DNA of 64,000 bases from an uncultured Muribaculaceae bacterium (GCA_934675575.1 CAKUQQ010000003.1:124001-188000); one strand, 5' to 3'; positions 25,850 to 35,359 are shown, counted from the stretch's first letter. Program-made: numbers and translations. Notes: generated by a model from the letters alone, not told the origin.

Positions 25850-28800
25850 TTATTTCGACTTGTTGTCGCTGCTTGAGTTGCCTTTTTTGCGCGAGGAGGT
25901 CTTTTTGCTTGAGTTCTCACTCTTGCTTGATGACGCCTTGCCTTGTTTCCAACTGTTGAGGCGAGTGTTGATTTCGTCAAAAATCTCTTTGTCCTTGCCT
26001 GGGTAGTTCTCTTTAAGGCTTTGCAGATATTCTCTTGCCTCAAAATCCTTGCCCTGCTTGTGGTAAACGTCGCTCAGCAAAATGAAGCCTTTAGCAAGCC
26101 AATAGGCGTGAGGTGTGCCCTGCTCAATGAAAGAGTTGAGCGTTTTCTCGGCAAGTTTCAGCTCACCATGCTTGTATTGTATGTTGGCAAGCTCGTAGGC
26201 TGCTTGGGCACCATACTCGTTTTGCGTGTCTTTTGACAGACGGCGCAAATCGGCTTGTGCAGAAGTCTCGTCGCCAAGGGCGGCATTGGCAATGGCGCGT
26301 GTTATTGTCACCTCTTTTTCCTCGTTGGAGTTGAGACCACCGCCACTAATCAAGGCATCGGCCAGGCTCTTGACGTCTTTCCATTTCTTCATGTCTTTAG
26401 AGAGGCGGAGCATGCCGAGTTGTGCCACAATCTTGTTGTCGGCGCTCGACGACTTGGCTGCTAGTTCCTTGTAAACCTTCATGGCCTCCTCGTTCTTGCC
26501 CTGCTTGCTCAAAATGGAGCTCTTGATTGAGAGTGCATCTTCGGCAAACGAAGCGTCCTCGTTGCCAACGAGTGAGGCGTTGATGTTGGTCAAAGCCTCG
26601 TTGAGCTCACCCTTGCCGTAGTAGTAACGGCCTATGTAGTATTTTGCCTGGGCTGCGTAGGCACCATTGGGGTAGTTGGCAAGATATTGCTGCATCTTGG
26701 TGATGCTTGGCTTGTCGGCAATGGCAAGTTTCTCGGCAGCTTCGAATGTAAGGCGGTCAACCTCGGCAACATCGAGACGTGGAGCGTTGGGCACGCTCTC
26801 AAGGAAGTCGGAGAACTGCTTGAGCTGTCCGCGTTCGGCATAGATGAGCTTCATGTCTTCGGCTGCGGCTTGAGCCTCGTCGCTTGACGGATATTTTCTG
26901 ATGAGCTGCTTGTAGGCTTCGATGGCGGCATCTACGTTGTCGTTGTTCTTATTGACGATGCCTTCCTGCAACATGGCCTTGCGGGCTTCAGGCGACTGTG
27001 GATATTTCTTGACTACCTGCGCATAGGTGGCAAGAGCTTCGGGTACCGACTTCATGGCCACTTGGGCATTGGCTTTCTCAAGCAAGGCTTGTGGCGCAAG
27101 GCTTGTGCTCGGATAAGCCTTGAGCAGAGCGTCGATTTGCTCCACCTTGGCGCTGTAGCGTTTACTCAATCCTGCCATCATGGCCTTTTGGAACATAGAG
27201 TAGTCGGCTGCGCCCTCGTTTTGACCTATGGCCTCGCCATAGCTCTTCTCGGCTGCCGAGAAGTCTTGCGTGTAGTAGTTGGTGTCGCCAATGCGGTTGT
27301 AGGCATCGGCCAGCAGCTCCTTGCTCAGAGTCTTGGAGTTGATGGCGTTTTGGAATGCTTTCTTGGCTGCGTCGTAGCGTTTCTGCTGGAAGAGCGAGTA
27401 GCCCAGATTATACTGCGCCAGGCCGTAGTTCTCGTCGCTGGTGGCAGTGGAGTTGACATAGGCAAGCTGATTGTCCATGGCTTCCTTGTAGTCGCCGCTG
27501 CGATATTGAGCCTCGCCGAGCCACAGCTTGCACTCGTTGAGAATCTTCTTGTCGTAGTTGCCCACGGCAATGGCCTGCTTGAAATAGTTTTGGGCAGCTT
27601 TGGTCTTGTTGTTTGACAATGCCTGCACCCCCAGATTGTAAAGCACTTTTTGCTTGGCGGCGAGCACTTGCTTGCCGGGGTGTTGAATGTGGGATATGCT
27701 TGCGAGAGCCTTGTTGTAGTCGTTGGTGGTGAGGTAGGCATTGACAAGATAGCCTTCCACTTCGTCGCGATATTTGGAATTCGGATACTCGTTGAGGAAT
27801 TGCTCAAACATGTCGATTGACTTGTCGAAAGGAGTGCGTCCGCCGCGGCATTGGCTCACAGCGTAGTTGTAGAATGCGGTTTCCTTGACATTACGGTCGA
27901 AATCCATTGCGGCAGCTTTCTGGAATGCGATTGCGGCCGGGTCCATCTCGTTGAGCTTCATCTCGCTCTGACCGATGTAGAGATATGCGCTTTGGGCGAG
28001 AGCGTCGGCCACGCCAGTGACGTGGTTCATGTCGCTCACGGCAGCACGGTACTGGCCATCGCGATAGTTGAGCACGCCCATGGCATAGGAGGCGGTGCGG
28101 AGTGGCTCGCCATCGACACTGCTCATGTATTTCTTGAGATAGGTGCGTGCTTGGGCGTCGTTGTTCTGGTGGTAGTAACTTTCGCCCACCAGACGGTTGA
28201 GCTCCACATCGAAATAGTCGTTGGCGTTGTCGGCGAGCAGGGATTTGCCAAGGCTTATCACCTTGTCATATTCCTTGCCGGCATATTCGATTTGGCACTC
28301 GTAGTATTGTGACTGGTAGCCGAGCTCGCCGGCGCTTCTTATGCTGCGGAACTTTTTGAGAGCCGAGTTATAGTCGCCGTTGGCATAGTCGATGTAGGCA
28401 TCGTAGAACTTGGTGGCATCGCCATAACGCTTGGTGCCGGCCAGGCGGTCGTAGAGTTTCTTGGCTTCTTCGTAGTTGCCAACACGCAAATTGGCATAGG
28501 CTTTGCGGTAGAGTAAATCCTCGTTGGCATCAGCGTCTAATGCACCCTCGCGCACTTTAGAATAAGCGGCTAAAGCCTCGTCGAAATTGTTGCCATGACC
28601 TTTACCCTCGCCAATTTTAGGCCAGTTGTTGCCGCTTGCCGATGCGGGGCCCTTGTGAAACAGGTCGTCGGCATCGTCGCGTGTCTGCGGAGCATCGGTG
28701 TCGCCGCGATAGAAATAATAGTCGCCTATTTTCATCAAAGCCTCACTGGCGTGTTTAGACGTGGGGTAGTCCTTGACAAACCTGTTGAGGGCGGTGAGGC

Positions 28801-29053
28801 TCTTTTCGCGGTCGCCGCGCTCAAATTTGCTCAAGGCAAGATAAAACTCGGCTTCCTCGCGCAGCGAGGCGTTGGCCGGCAAAGTTGCCACGTGACTAAG
28901 TTGGTCGATAGCCCCAACGTAGTTTTGCGCCTCATACATCAATTTGCCACGGGTGAGATAGCCCTCAGCACCTGTGTCAGCCAAGGCAGGCTGTGCGCCT
29001 GAGGCAATCGGCGCAACAAGGCATGTGGTCAGCAATACTGATTTTAACTTCAT
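25850..29053 (-). CDS. Large exported tetratricopeptide-repeat protein
   Basis: The 1067-residue product has a signal peptide (MKLKSVLLTTCLVAPIASGAQPALA) followed by TPR-type helical pairs over almost its whole length. Recurrent words include AEFYLALSKFERGD, AQYNLGYSLFQQKRYDAAKKAFQNA and AKYYIGRYYYGKGELNEAL. The C-terminus is a Ser/Lys-rich, probably disordered tail (SSKSENSSKKTSSRKK). TPR arrays are protein-binding scaffolds; here it would sit in the periplasm. Its partner may be the beta-barrel encoded 29 bases downstream. The repeat style resembles YbgF/outer-membrane-assembly TPR proteins, but the length is unusual. The molecular function is not known. Confidence 0.85.
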   Translation of the reverse strand: MKLKSVLLTTCLVAPIASGAQPALADTGAEGYLTRGKLMYEAQNYVGAIDQLSHVATLPANASLREEAEFYLALSKFERGDREKSLTALNRFVKDYPTSKHASEALMKIGDYYFYRGDTDAPQTRDDADDLFHKGPASASGNNWPKIGEGKGHGNNFDEALAAYSKVREGALDADANEDLLYRKAYANLRVGNYEEAKKLYDRLAGTKRYGDATKFYDAYIDYANGDYNSALKKFRSIRSAGELGYQSQYYECQIEYAGKEYDKVISLGKSLLADNANDYFDVELNRLVGESYYHQNNDAQARTYLKKYMSSVDGEPLRTASYAMGVLNYRDGQYRAAVSDMNHVTGVADALAQSAYLYIGQSEMKLNEMDPAAIAFQKAAAMDFDRNVKETAFYNYAVSQCRGGRTPFDKSIDMFEQFLNEYPNSKYRDEVEGYLVNAYLTTNDYNKALASISHIQHPGKQVLAAKQKVLYNLGVQALSNNKTKAAQNYFKQAIAVGNYDKKILNECKLWLGEAQYRSGDYKEAMDNQLAYVNSTATSDENYGLAQYNLGYSLFQQKRYDAAKKAFQNAINSKTLSKELLADAYNRIGDTNYYTQDFSAAEKSYGEAIGQNEGAADYSMFQKAMMAGLSKRYSAKVEQIDALLKAYPSTSLAPQALLEKANAQVAMKSVPEALATYAQVVKKYPQSPEARKAMLQEGIVNKNNDNVDAAIEAYKQLIRKYPSSDEAQAAAEDMKLIYAERGQLKQFSDFLESVPNAPRLDVAEVDRLTFEAAEKLAIADKPSITKMQQYLANYPNGAYAAQAKYYIGRYYYGKGELNEALTNINASLVGNEDASFAEDALSIKSSILSKQGKNEEAMKVYKELAAKSSSADNKIVAQLGMLRLSKDMKKWKDVKSLADALISGGGLNSNEEKEVTITRAIANAALGDETSAQADLRRLSKDTQNEYGAQAAYELANIQYKHGELKLAEKTLNSFIEQGTPHAYWLAKGFILLSDVYHKQGKDFEAREYLQSLKENYPGKDKEIFDEINTRLNSWKQGKASSSKSENSSKKTSSRKKGNSSSDNKSK

Positions 29054-29395
29054 GTCGCTATAATATGTTTTTGAACCTCTTGCGAGGTCGATATTTATGT
29101 CTGGTCTATACTATTCTGCAAATATAATGATAAATCAACAAAAGTTACTCCCGCAAACCCTAAAGAATGTTTAAGCTGCTGCCGCTTGACGCTCCGCACC
29201 AGTGTGGAAGAACGGGCTGACGAGGCTGGAGAAATGGCCGCGAAAAGCTCTGGAAAAGCCCACAATCAACAAAATGCCACAATTTTAACGGCGTATTTTG
29301 GCACTAAAGCAAATTTTACTATCTTTGCGTGTTTGTTAAACTGAAATAACTACGCAATTTCAACACGATAAAAACAAAAATAAATAAAGACAATA
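29054..29395. other. Divergent intergenic region (TPR gene / ppiD)
   Basis: This 342-base gap contains a leftward TATATTTG-type -7 element (29119-29126, minus strand) for the TPR gene and a good rightward promoter at 29297-29327. Nothing else was recognised. Confidence 0.5.
29297..29327 (+). promoter_or_regulatory. Promoter of the ppiD-like gene
   Basis: TTTG at 29297-29300, 19 bases of spacer and TATCTTTG at 29320-29327 match the Bacteroidota consensus well. The coding start is 69 bases beyond the -7 element. Confidence 0.65.
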
Positions 29396-31474
29396 ATGGC
29401 AGCATTAGAGAAAATCAGAAAAAAAGCGGTTGTCTTGACAATTGTAATTGGCCTTGGCCTCCTCGCCTTCATCGTGGAAGACGGTGTGCGCGCCGTGGAG
29501 TCATTGTTCAACGACAATACCGCAGCTAAAGTGGGTGGCGACAAAATCGACATCATGGAGTTCCAGAAAAGGGAACAAGAGCTCGCAGCCCAAAATCAAA
29601 ACCAGAACAATCAGGAAGACCAAGCCGTTAGACAGCAGCAGTTGCTCGACGAAATGGTGTTCGAGAAACTCCTTGAGCAAGAATATGACAAGGTGGGCAT
29701 CGATGTTACCGACAGCGAACTCAGCAACGCGCTCACTGGCAAGAACCCAAGCCAGGCGGCTATGCAGTTTGCACGCCAAATAGGCGCAGAAACTCCAGCT
29801 CAAGCTTACGACTTCATTTTCAATCCTGCAAAATATGGCATTCAGGACGCACAAGTGGCTGAATTGCGTGCCAACTGGGTGAAGATGCAAGACGATGTGC
29901 TCAAGCAACTCAAAATGCAAAAACTCTCTATGCTCGTTGCCGGCGCAATACAAGCCAACGACCTCGACCGTCAGCAAATGGCTGAGGACGGAGAAACAAC
30001 ATGCTACATCAACTTTGTGAAGAAAGACTACTCGACTCTTGCCGACAGCAAGTTCCCTGTGAGCGACTCTGAACTCAAGGCAGAATATGACAAAGAGAAA
30101 CAACTCTTCACAATGGACGAGGAGACTCGTGCCATTCACTACATAGCAGTGAACATAGAGCCATCGCAAAGCGATGTTGCCAAGGCCAACGCTCTTGTCA
30201 ACAAGGCTTACAACAACTTGGTGGCATATAACGGCATCGACTCGATACGCACAATGAGCGAACTCCGCACCGACTCTGTGAAGGCAAGTTTGAGCCAAAT
30301 CACCGACAATGCTGTGAGAGACTTCGTGAAAGGTGCTTCGGTAGGCTCTGTGTATAAGGCCGACCCACAAGACAAAAACTACCATTTGGTTAAGGTGCTC
30401 AAAATAGAAAGTTCACTTGACTCTGTGAATGTGGCTTCGGTGGCTGTGCAAGGTAACAAGAAGTTGCAAGACTCTGTGCTCAACATGCTCAACTCTGGCA
30501 AGGCTCTCGCCGAGGTTGCCAAGGTGAAGGGTGTGAAGACACAAGATGCCGAGTGGCAACAAATAGCTAATGCTCCTGACTCACTCAAGACTAAGATTGC
30601 CAACGCAGGTGCCGGTTATGTGGTGCTGCAATCGAGTGCCGAAGGTGCATATCTCTGCAAGGTGGTGGAGAAGAAAGCTCCTAAGACATTCTACACTCTT
30701 GCCGATGTGAGCTTCCAGTCGTATGCAAGCCAAAAGACTATTGACAACATCACTAATAAACTGCAGAACTTCCTCAACAAGAACAAAACTGTAGAGGCTT
30801 TTGAAAAGAATGCAGCCAAGGCCGGTTATCAGGCAATTGAGGCTGAAATCACCCCAAGCACTCCACAAATAGGTTACAACCCACAATTTGGTGGCGGCAT
30901 CAAGGATTCGCGCAAGGCTATCAAGTGGGCATTTGACAACAAGCCGGGTGCTGTGTCAACAATATTCAGTGACAACAAAGATGTGCTCATTGTGGTGGCT
31001 CTCGACAATGTGTATAAGGGCGAATACTTCCCAGTGGATTATCCAGCCGTTAAGGACTACTTGACTGCCAAGGTGCGTAACTCTAAGAAGGGTGACGCTC
31101 TTATGAAGCAATTCAGTGGCAAGGCTAAAGACCTAAACTCTTATGCTAAGCTCTTTGGCGCAGCTGTTGACACAACTCAAGTGATTTTTGCACAAGACGG
31201 AATCAACAAGATTGATAACTCAGAAATGGGCTTGATTGGCCGTATGTCGGTTGCAAAACCCGGTCAACTCCAAGGTCCTTGGAAGGGCAACTCTGCAATC
31301 TATGTGTATCAAGCAACTCGTCAGGAGCGCAGCAAGCGTGTTCCTTCAAAAGATGAGTTGAACATGCAGTTCGCTCGCACTCGTGGCGGCTACGTGGTGG
31401 CTAACGCACAAGTTATGTATCGCATACTTAGCAAGGCTGCCGGTGTGAAGAAAAACATTATCAAGTTCTATTGA
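29396..31474 (+). CDS. ppiD: PpiD/SurA-type periplasmic peptidyl-prolyl isomerase chaperone
   Basis: The 692-residue product has an N-terminal transmembrane anchor (residues 12-31, VVLTIVIGLGLLAFIVEDGV) and a SurA-N-like chaperone domain (about 40-230, GGDKIDIMEFQKREQELA). Parvulin-like rotamase regions follow (about 240-345 and further C-terminal). It would be held in the inner membrane with its bulk in the periplasm, helping outer-membrane proteins fold. The rotamase segments are degenerate compared with classical parvulins, so chaperone activity may dominate. It is monocistronic, with its own promoter and a strong terminator. The family call is firm; the symbol follows usual naming for this architecture. 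Confidence 0.88.
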   Translation: MAALEKIRKKAVVLTIVIGLGLLAFIVEDGVRAVESLFNDNTAAKVGGDKIDIMEFQKREQELAAQNQNQNNQEDQAVRQQQLLDEMVFEKLLEQEYDKVGIDVTDSELSNALTGKNPSQAAMQFARQIGAETPAQAYDFIFNPAKYGIQDAQVAELRANWVKMQDDVLKQLKMQKLSMLVAGAIQANDLDRQQMAEDGETTCYINFVKKDYSTLADSKFPVSDSELKAEYDKEKQLFTMDEETRAIHYIAVNIEPSQSDVAKANALVNKAYNNLVAYNGIDSIRTMSELRTDSVKASLSQITDNAVRDFVKGASVGSVYKADPQDKNYHLVKVLKIESSLDSVNVASVAVQGNKKLQDSVLNMLNSGKALAEVAKVKGVKTQDAEWQQIANAPDSLKTKIANAGAGYVVLQSSAEGAYLCKVVEKKAPKTFYTLADVSFQSYASQKTIDNITNKLQNFLNKNKTVEAFEKNAAKAGYQAIEAEITPSTPQIGYNPQFGGGIKDSRKAIKWAFDNKPGAVSTIFSDNKDVLIVVALDNVYKGEYFPVDYPAVKDYLTAKVRNSKKGDALMKQFSGKAKDLNSYAKLFGAAVDTTQVIFAQDGINKIDNSEMGLIGRMSVAKPGQLQGPWKGNSAIYVYQATRQERSKRVPSKDELNMQFARTRGGYVVANAQVMYRILSKAAGVKKNIIKFY

Positions 31475-31488
31475 TGACAAATAGATAA

Positions 31489-31504
31489 GTGGGGGCGTCC
31501 CCAC
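31489..31504 (+). other. Short GC-rich hairpin after ppiD
   Basis: GTGGGG-GCGT-CCCCAC forms a perfect six-base-pair stem with a four-base loop, 15 bases after the ppiD stop. It may add to termination or protect the mRNA 3' end. Confidence 0.4.
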
Positions 31505-31516
31505 AAAAGAAATTAG

Positions 31517-31548
31517 GCAGAGCTGTCGATTGAAATCGGCGGCTCTGC
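31517..31548 (+). terminator. Terminator of ppiD
   Basis: GCAGAGC (31517-31523) pairs with GCTCTGC (31542-31548), and the inner GTCGAT/ATCGGC arms extend the stem around a TGAA loop. A T-rich tract (TTCGTTTTTGTTT) follows. Confidence 0.75.
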
Positions 31549-31579
31549 TTCGTTTTTGTTTGCTTGTGTTGGTTGGTGC

Positions 31580-31700
31580 TGTACGCGTACCTTCGGCACG
31601 CATTGTGTTGTGTGGTTGTGAGTCCGCAGACCGGAGCTGTCGCTCCTCAGTCAGCGGTTACCAATATACGTGTGCCTCCGGCACACCGCCGTCTGGTGCT
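31580..31700. repeat. 121-base structured repeat, copy 1
   Basis: This unit recurs 201 bases downstream with only two differences (31628 A/C, 31692 T/C). It contains three small hairpins: GCGTaCC-TTC-GGcACGC, GGAGC-TGTC-GCTCC and GTGTGCC-TCC-GGCACAC. Confidence 0.85.
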
Positions 31701-31780
31701 GTGGTATGGGGGTGATGTTGTTGTTGGGTGTTGTGTGTGGGTGTGATGTTGCGTGTGGTGTGTTGAGACTGTGTTGATAT

Positions 31781-31901
31781 TGTACGCGTACCTTCGGCAC
31801 GCATTGTGTTGTGTGGTTGTGAGTCCGCCGACCGGAGCTGTCGCTCCTCAGTCAGCGGTTACCAATATACGTGTGCCTCCGGCACACCGCCGCCTGGTGC
31901 T
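31781..31901. repeat. 121-base structured repeat, copy 2
   Basis: Second copy of the unit at 31580-31700, 119 of 121 bases identical, with the same three hairpins. The 80 bases between copies are G/T-rich simple sequence. Confidence 0.85.
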
Positions 31902-31997
31902 TGGCGATGATGTGTGGGTGCTGCAATGGAGTTGGGGTTGGCGTTGTGTGGCGCTGTGGGAGTTTGGGCGGATTTTTGTGGGGTGGCAAAATGGTTG

Positions 31998-32028
31998 TTG
32001 CGAAAAAGCAAAATATTCAGTAATTTTG
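31998..32028 (+). promoter_or_regulatory. Promoter of sufE
   Basis: TTG at 31998-32000, a 20-base spacer and TAATTTTG at 32021-32028. The sufE start is 22 bases beyond, giving a short leader. Confidence 0.6.
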
Positions 32029-32050
32029 GCTAACAAAAATAATTTGCACT

Positions 32051-32479
32051 ATGCAAACAATCAATGAGTCACAAGACGAAATCATAGAGGAATTCTCTGA
32101 AATGTCAACATGGATTGACCGCTATGCCTATATTATAGACCTCGGCAACTCGCTTGAGACCTTGCCGGAAGACCAGCATACGCCAGACAACTTGATAGAC
32201 GGGTGCCAGAGCCGGTTGTGGCTTAACTGCGAGGACCGCGACGGCAAACTCTATTTTCAGGCCGACAGCGATGCAATAATAGTGAAAGGACTGATTTCGC
32301 TGCTGATACGTGTGTTCTCTGGCCGCACTCCACAGGAGATACTTGATGCAGACCTTTATTTCATAGACAAAATAGGCTTTAAGGACAATTTGAGTCCAAC
32401 TCGCAGCAATGGATTGCTGTCGATGGTGAAGAAAATAAGGGCTTATGCCCTTGCTTTCAAGATAAAGGAGGCACAGTGA
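32051..32479 (+). CDS. sufE: SufE-family sulfur acceptor for Fe-S cluster assembly
   Basis: The 142-residue product matches SufE. The active-site cysteine is Cys52 in NLIDGCQSRLWL, which accepts persulfide sulfur from the SufS desulfurase. Other family words are WIDRYAYIIDLG near the N-terminus and LSPTRSNGLLSMVKKIRAYA at the C-terminus. The length is typical. It is not beside other suf genes here. A POT transporter gene follows after 57 bases on the same strand. Confidence 0.93.
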   Translation: MQTINESQDEIIEEFSEMSTWIDRYAYIIDLGNSLETLPEDQHTPDNLIDGCQSRLWLNCEDRDGKLYFQADSDAIIVKGLISLLIRVFSGRTPQEILDADLYFIDKIGFKDNLSPTRSNGLLSMVKKIRAYALAFKIKEAQ

Positions 32480-32536
32480 AGCCATAATGCTGGCATGTAA
32501 AAAATAATTTTTTAACAAAATAAAAACCATTACACT

Positions 32537-34096
32537 ATGTTCAAAAACCACCCTAAGGGATTAATTCCCGCTGCTCTGAGCAACATGGGCGAGCGCTTCG
32601 GCTACTACATCATGAATGCCGTGCTTTTGCTTTTTTTGTGCTCAAAGTTCGGACTTAGCGACGAGACGAGCGGCATCATCTACTCTGTGTTTTATGCACT
32701 CATTTATGTGTTGAGTCTCGTGGGCGGTGCTATAGCCGACAAGAAACAGAACTATAAAGGCACCATTATGGCAGGTCTGATAGTGATGGCTTCGGGCTAT
32801 GTGCTGCTTTCGTTCCCGATAATGTCAACTGCCGCCAACATCTCGTGGCTGTTGCCGTTCACTTGCTTTGCCCTCTTGCTCATAGCATTTGGCAATGGCT
32901 TGTTTAAGGGCAACTTGCAGGCAATAGTTGGCCAGATGTATGACAACTTTGAGGCTGATGCAGCCAAGAAAGGTCCAGAGGCGTTGGCTGCCGTTAAGGG
33001 CAAGCGCGACTCTGGTTTCCAGATATTTTATGTGTTTATAAACATTGGCGGTCTGGTGGCTCCATTTATCGCTCCATATTTGCGTCAATGGTGGCTTGGC
33101 ACAAAGGGATTGCTCTATAACGCTGAACTTCCGGCTTTGTGCCACAAGTTTCTTGAGGGTCAGACAATGACCGGTGAGGAGCAGAATAACTTGACTAACC
33201 TCATGCAGCAGGTGGGTGGCAATGTGGCCGACATGACATCGGCATGCTCCGGCTATCTGGAGACATTTAACACAGGTGTACACTACTCGTTTATAGCATC
33301 GGTGGTGGCAATGCTCATATCGCTTGCAATATTTGTGGCCTACAAGAAGATTTTCCCGACTCCAGCTAAGAAAGAGGCTGCCGCAGCAGTGGGCTACACC
33401 GCAGAGGAGAAGGTGGCAATGGCAAAGGAAATCAAGCAACGCATGTATGCCTTGTTTGCAGTGCTTGGCGTGGCAATCTTCTTCTGGTTCTCGTTCCACC
33501 AAAATGGCCAGTCGCTCTCTGTGTTTGCGCGCGACTTTGTTAAGACCGACTCGATAGCTCCAGAGATATGGCAGGCTGTGAATCCGTTCTTCGTGATTGT
33601 ACTCACGCCAATAATCATGTGGATTTTTGGTGTTCTCGGCCGTCGCGGCAAGCAAATATCCACTCCACGCAAAATTGCCTATGGTATGTTTATTGCCGGC
33701 TTGGCTTACTTGTTCCTGGCAATTTATTCGTTTGCAATGGGTTATCCGTCGGGCGAGGAGTTCAAGGCCATGAGTGTGGACGCCAAGGAGGCCTTGAAGG
33801 CAGGGCCATGGGTGCTGATAGTGACCTATTTCTTCCTTACTGTGGCAGAGCTGTTCATTTCGCCACTCGGATTGTCGTTTGTGTCGAAAGTGGCACCAAA
33901 ACACCTTCAGGGTTTGTGCCAGGGCTTGTGGCTCGGAGCAACGGCTGTGGGCAACTTGCTGATTTGGATTGGTCCGCTAATGTATAACAAAATGCCGCTG
34001 TGGGAGTGCTGGACGGTGTTCCTGGCTGTTTGCTTTGTGTCGATGGGCGTTATGCTCGGCATGGTGAAGTGGCTTGAACGTGTTACATCGGAATAA
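32537..34096 (+). CDS. POT-family proton-coupled oligopeptide transporter
   Basis: The 519-residue protein has about 12-14 membrane helices and the signature SNMGERFGYYIMNAVLLLFL in helix 1, the ExxERFxYY-type motif used in proton coupling. Other marks are FQIFYVFINIGGLVAPFIAPYLRQ and the C-terminal GLSFVSKVAPKHLQGLCQGLWLG. It would import di- and tripeptides with protons across the inner membrane. The start (MFKNHPKGLIPAAL) is consistent with family N-termini. Its transcript ends at a strong terminator at 34117-34160. Confidence 0.92.
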   Translation: MFKNHPKGLIPAALSNMGERFGYYIMNAVLLLFLCSKFGLSDETSGIIYSVFYALIYVLSLVGGAIADKKQNYKGTIMAGLIVMASGYVLLSFPIMSTAANISWLLPFTCFALLLIAFGNGLFKGNLQAIVGQMYDNFEADAAKKGPEALAAVKGKRDSGFQIFYVFINIGGLVAPFIAPYLRQWWLGTKGLLYNAELPALCHKFLEGQTMTGEEQNNLTNLMQQVGGNVADMTSACSGYLETFNTGVHYSFIASVVAMLISLAIFVAYKKIFPTPAKKEAAAAVGYTAEEKVAMAKEIKQRMYALFAVLGVAIFFWFSFHQNGQSLSVFARDFVKTDSIAPEIWQAVNPFFVIVLTPIIMWIFGVLGRRGKQISTPRKIAYGMFIAGLAYLFLAIYSFAMGYPSGEEFKAMSVDAKEALKAGPWVLIVTYFFLTVAELFISPLGLSFVSKVAPKHLQGLCQGLWLGATAVGNLLIWIGPLMYNKMPLWECWTVFLAVCFVSMGVMLGMVKWLERVTSE

Positions 34097-34116
34097 GATT
34101 GCTGAATAGTAAAACA

Positions 34117-34160
34117 AAATAAACAAACGCTGCGGCATGAGCCGTGGCGTTTGTTTATTT
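34117..34160 (+). terminator. Terminator between the POT transporter and glycosyltransferase genes
   Basis: Arms of 13-14 base pairs (AATAAACAAACGC at 34118-34130 with its complement at 34147-34159) enclose an inner CGGC-ATGA-GCCG hairpin. The A- and T-rich arm ends let it act in both directions between the convergent genes. Confidence 0.75.
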
Positions 34161-34230
34161 TGTGCCCGGCTTTGTTGCTGTGTGTGACAGGGGAAATTGG
34201 TCTTGCCGCAGAGCGTGTAGAGGAGCAGTG

Positions 34231-35328
34231 CTATATGACTTTGCGGTAGGTGGCGTGGGTTAGGGTTGCAGTCTTTTGCCAAGTGAAGTCGGCAACACGC
34301 TTTGAGCCAAGCTCTGTGATGCGCTGGCGCAGTGCTCTGTCGGAGACGATGCGCTCTAATGCCTCTGAAAGGCTTTGGCGCGATGCAGGGTCGAAATAAA
34401 CGCCGGCTTCATCGCATATTTCGGGGAAGCAGCTGGTGTTGCTCAACAGAACGGGGCAGGAATTGGCCCAGGCTTCAAGAATGGGTATGCCAAAGCCCTC
34501 GTAGAGCGATGGAAACACAAATGCGGTGGCTTGGCGGTAGAGTTGCGCCAATTGCGGTTCCGTGGCACTGAAATGGTGAATTTTGCCGGTTAAGCCGAGA
34601 GAGGCAAGCTCTTGTGACTCTTGTGAGCAGAACGCACGACCGGTGCAGACGAGGTGGAGCTGTGGGTGCTTGGCCGAGAGTGCGGCGAACGCCGACAGCA
34701 GCAGAGAGAAGTTCTTGTAGCCACCACGTTGCCCCACAAAGAGAATGTAGCTGTCGGGCAGCGACAGGGTGCGTGTGGGCTTGACAGGTGTTATTCCGTG
34801 GTAAATAACGTCGATTTTATCGGGGGAAACGCCAAGAATGTTGATTATGTCGCGGCGCGTGTTGTCGCTGATGGCAATGATGCGTGCCGCTTGTGAAGCC
34901 AATAGCGCTTTGTGCGCGGCGGTGGGGTCGGAGGAAGAGAAATATTGTGGAAACTTCTCGTGAATCATGTCGTGGATAGTGAGCACGAAGGGTTTGCCAT
35001 TGAGGCTGTCGAGAAAAAACGGGTCGTAGTAGGTGGGGTGAAACACATCGTAGCCGCTGCGGTGCATCGCCTCAAGCGTGTGCCGCCGGTTAAGAGCTTT
35101 GAACACCCCCTTGAAGCACTTGTAAAACCCCATGGGCATGGCACTGAAGTGTGAGGTGAGGTCGTGCCGGCTGAGGTAGTGGTTTTTGGAGAACAGCATG
35201 GGCAGGCGCGCATCGTCGCCTGTGGCGCGGAGATTGCGTATAATCTCGTAGAAATAACGTGATATGCCGCCAAACTGCTGTATGTCGAATGTCTGGGTGT
35301 CGTAGATTACTTTAACCGATGTGCTCAT
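34231..35328 (-). CDS. Family 4 glycosyltransferase (GT-B)
   Basis: The frame is open to 35505, but I choose the ATG at 35328 (365 residues, MSTSVKVIYDTQTFDIQQFGGISRYF). It gives a typical GT4 N-terminus and puts a consensus promoter just upstream. The C-terminal GT1/GT4 domain shows ILFVGQRGGYKNFSLLLSAF, GKIHHFSATEPQLAQLYRQA and the sugar-nucleotide-binding PSLYEGFGIPILEAW (E-x7-E). It transfers an activated sugar, probably in polysaccharide or LPS synthesis. It is monocistronic, so the acceptor cannot be inferred from neighbours. Confidence 0.9.
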   Translation of the reverse strand: MSTSVKVIYDTQTFDIQQFGGISRYFYEIIRNLRATGDDARLPMLFSKNHYLSRHDLTSHFSAMPMGFYKCFKGVFKALNRRHTLEAMHRSGYDVFHPTYYDPFFLDSLNGKPFVLTIHDMIHEKFPQYFSSSDPTAAHKALLASQAARIIAISDNTRRDIINILGVSPDKIDVIYHGITPVKPTRTLSLPDSYILFVGQRGGYKNFSLLLSAFAALSAKHPQLHLVCTGRAFCSQESQELASLGLTGKIHHFSATEPQLAQLYRQATAFVFPSLYEGFGIPILEAWANSCPVLLSNTSCFPEICDEAGVYFDPASRQSLSEALERIVSDRALRQRITELGSKRVADFTWQKTATLTHATYRKVI

Positions 35329-35359
35329 AGCGCGTGGGGGTGATTGTTTTTGCTTAATG

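Larger units (their letters stand above)
31475..32050. other. Non-coding region between ppiD and sufE
   Basis: The 576 bases hold a hairpin, the ppiD terminator, two 121-base structured repeats and the sufE promoter. The small open frames here translate the repeat and the same G/T-rich spacer, and show no protein-like features. Confidence 0.7.

Noticed and set aside
31580..31901. Possible CRISPR array
   Set aside because: There are only two units, each 121 bases long, separated by 80 bases of simple sequence, with no cas genes nearby.
31564..32067. Two small frames sharing the word VPAHRRLVL
   Set aside because: They only translate the 121-base repeat in its two copies; the sequence is structured non-coding DNA.
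32825..33904. 359-codon minus-strand open frame
   Set aside because: It is antisense to the POT transporter; the product is His/Cys-rich and not membrane-like.
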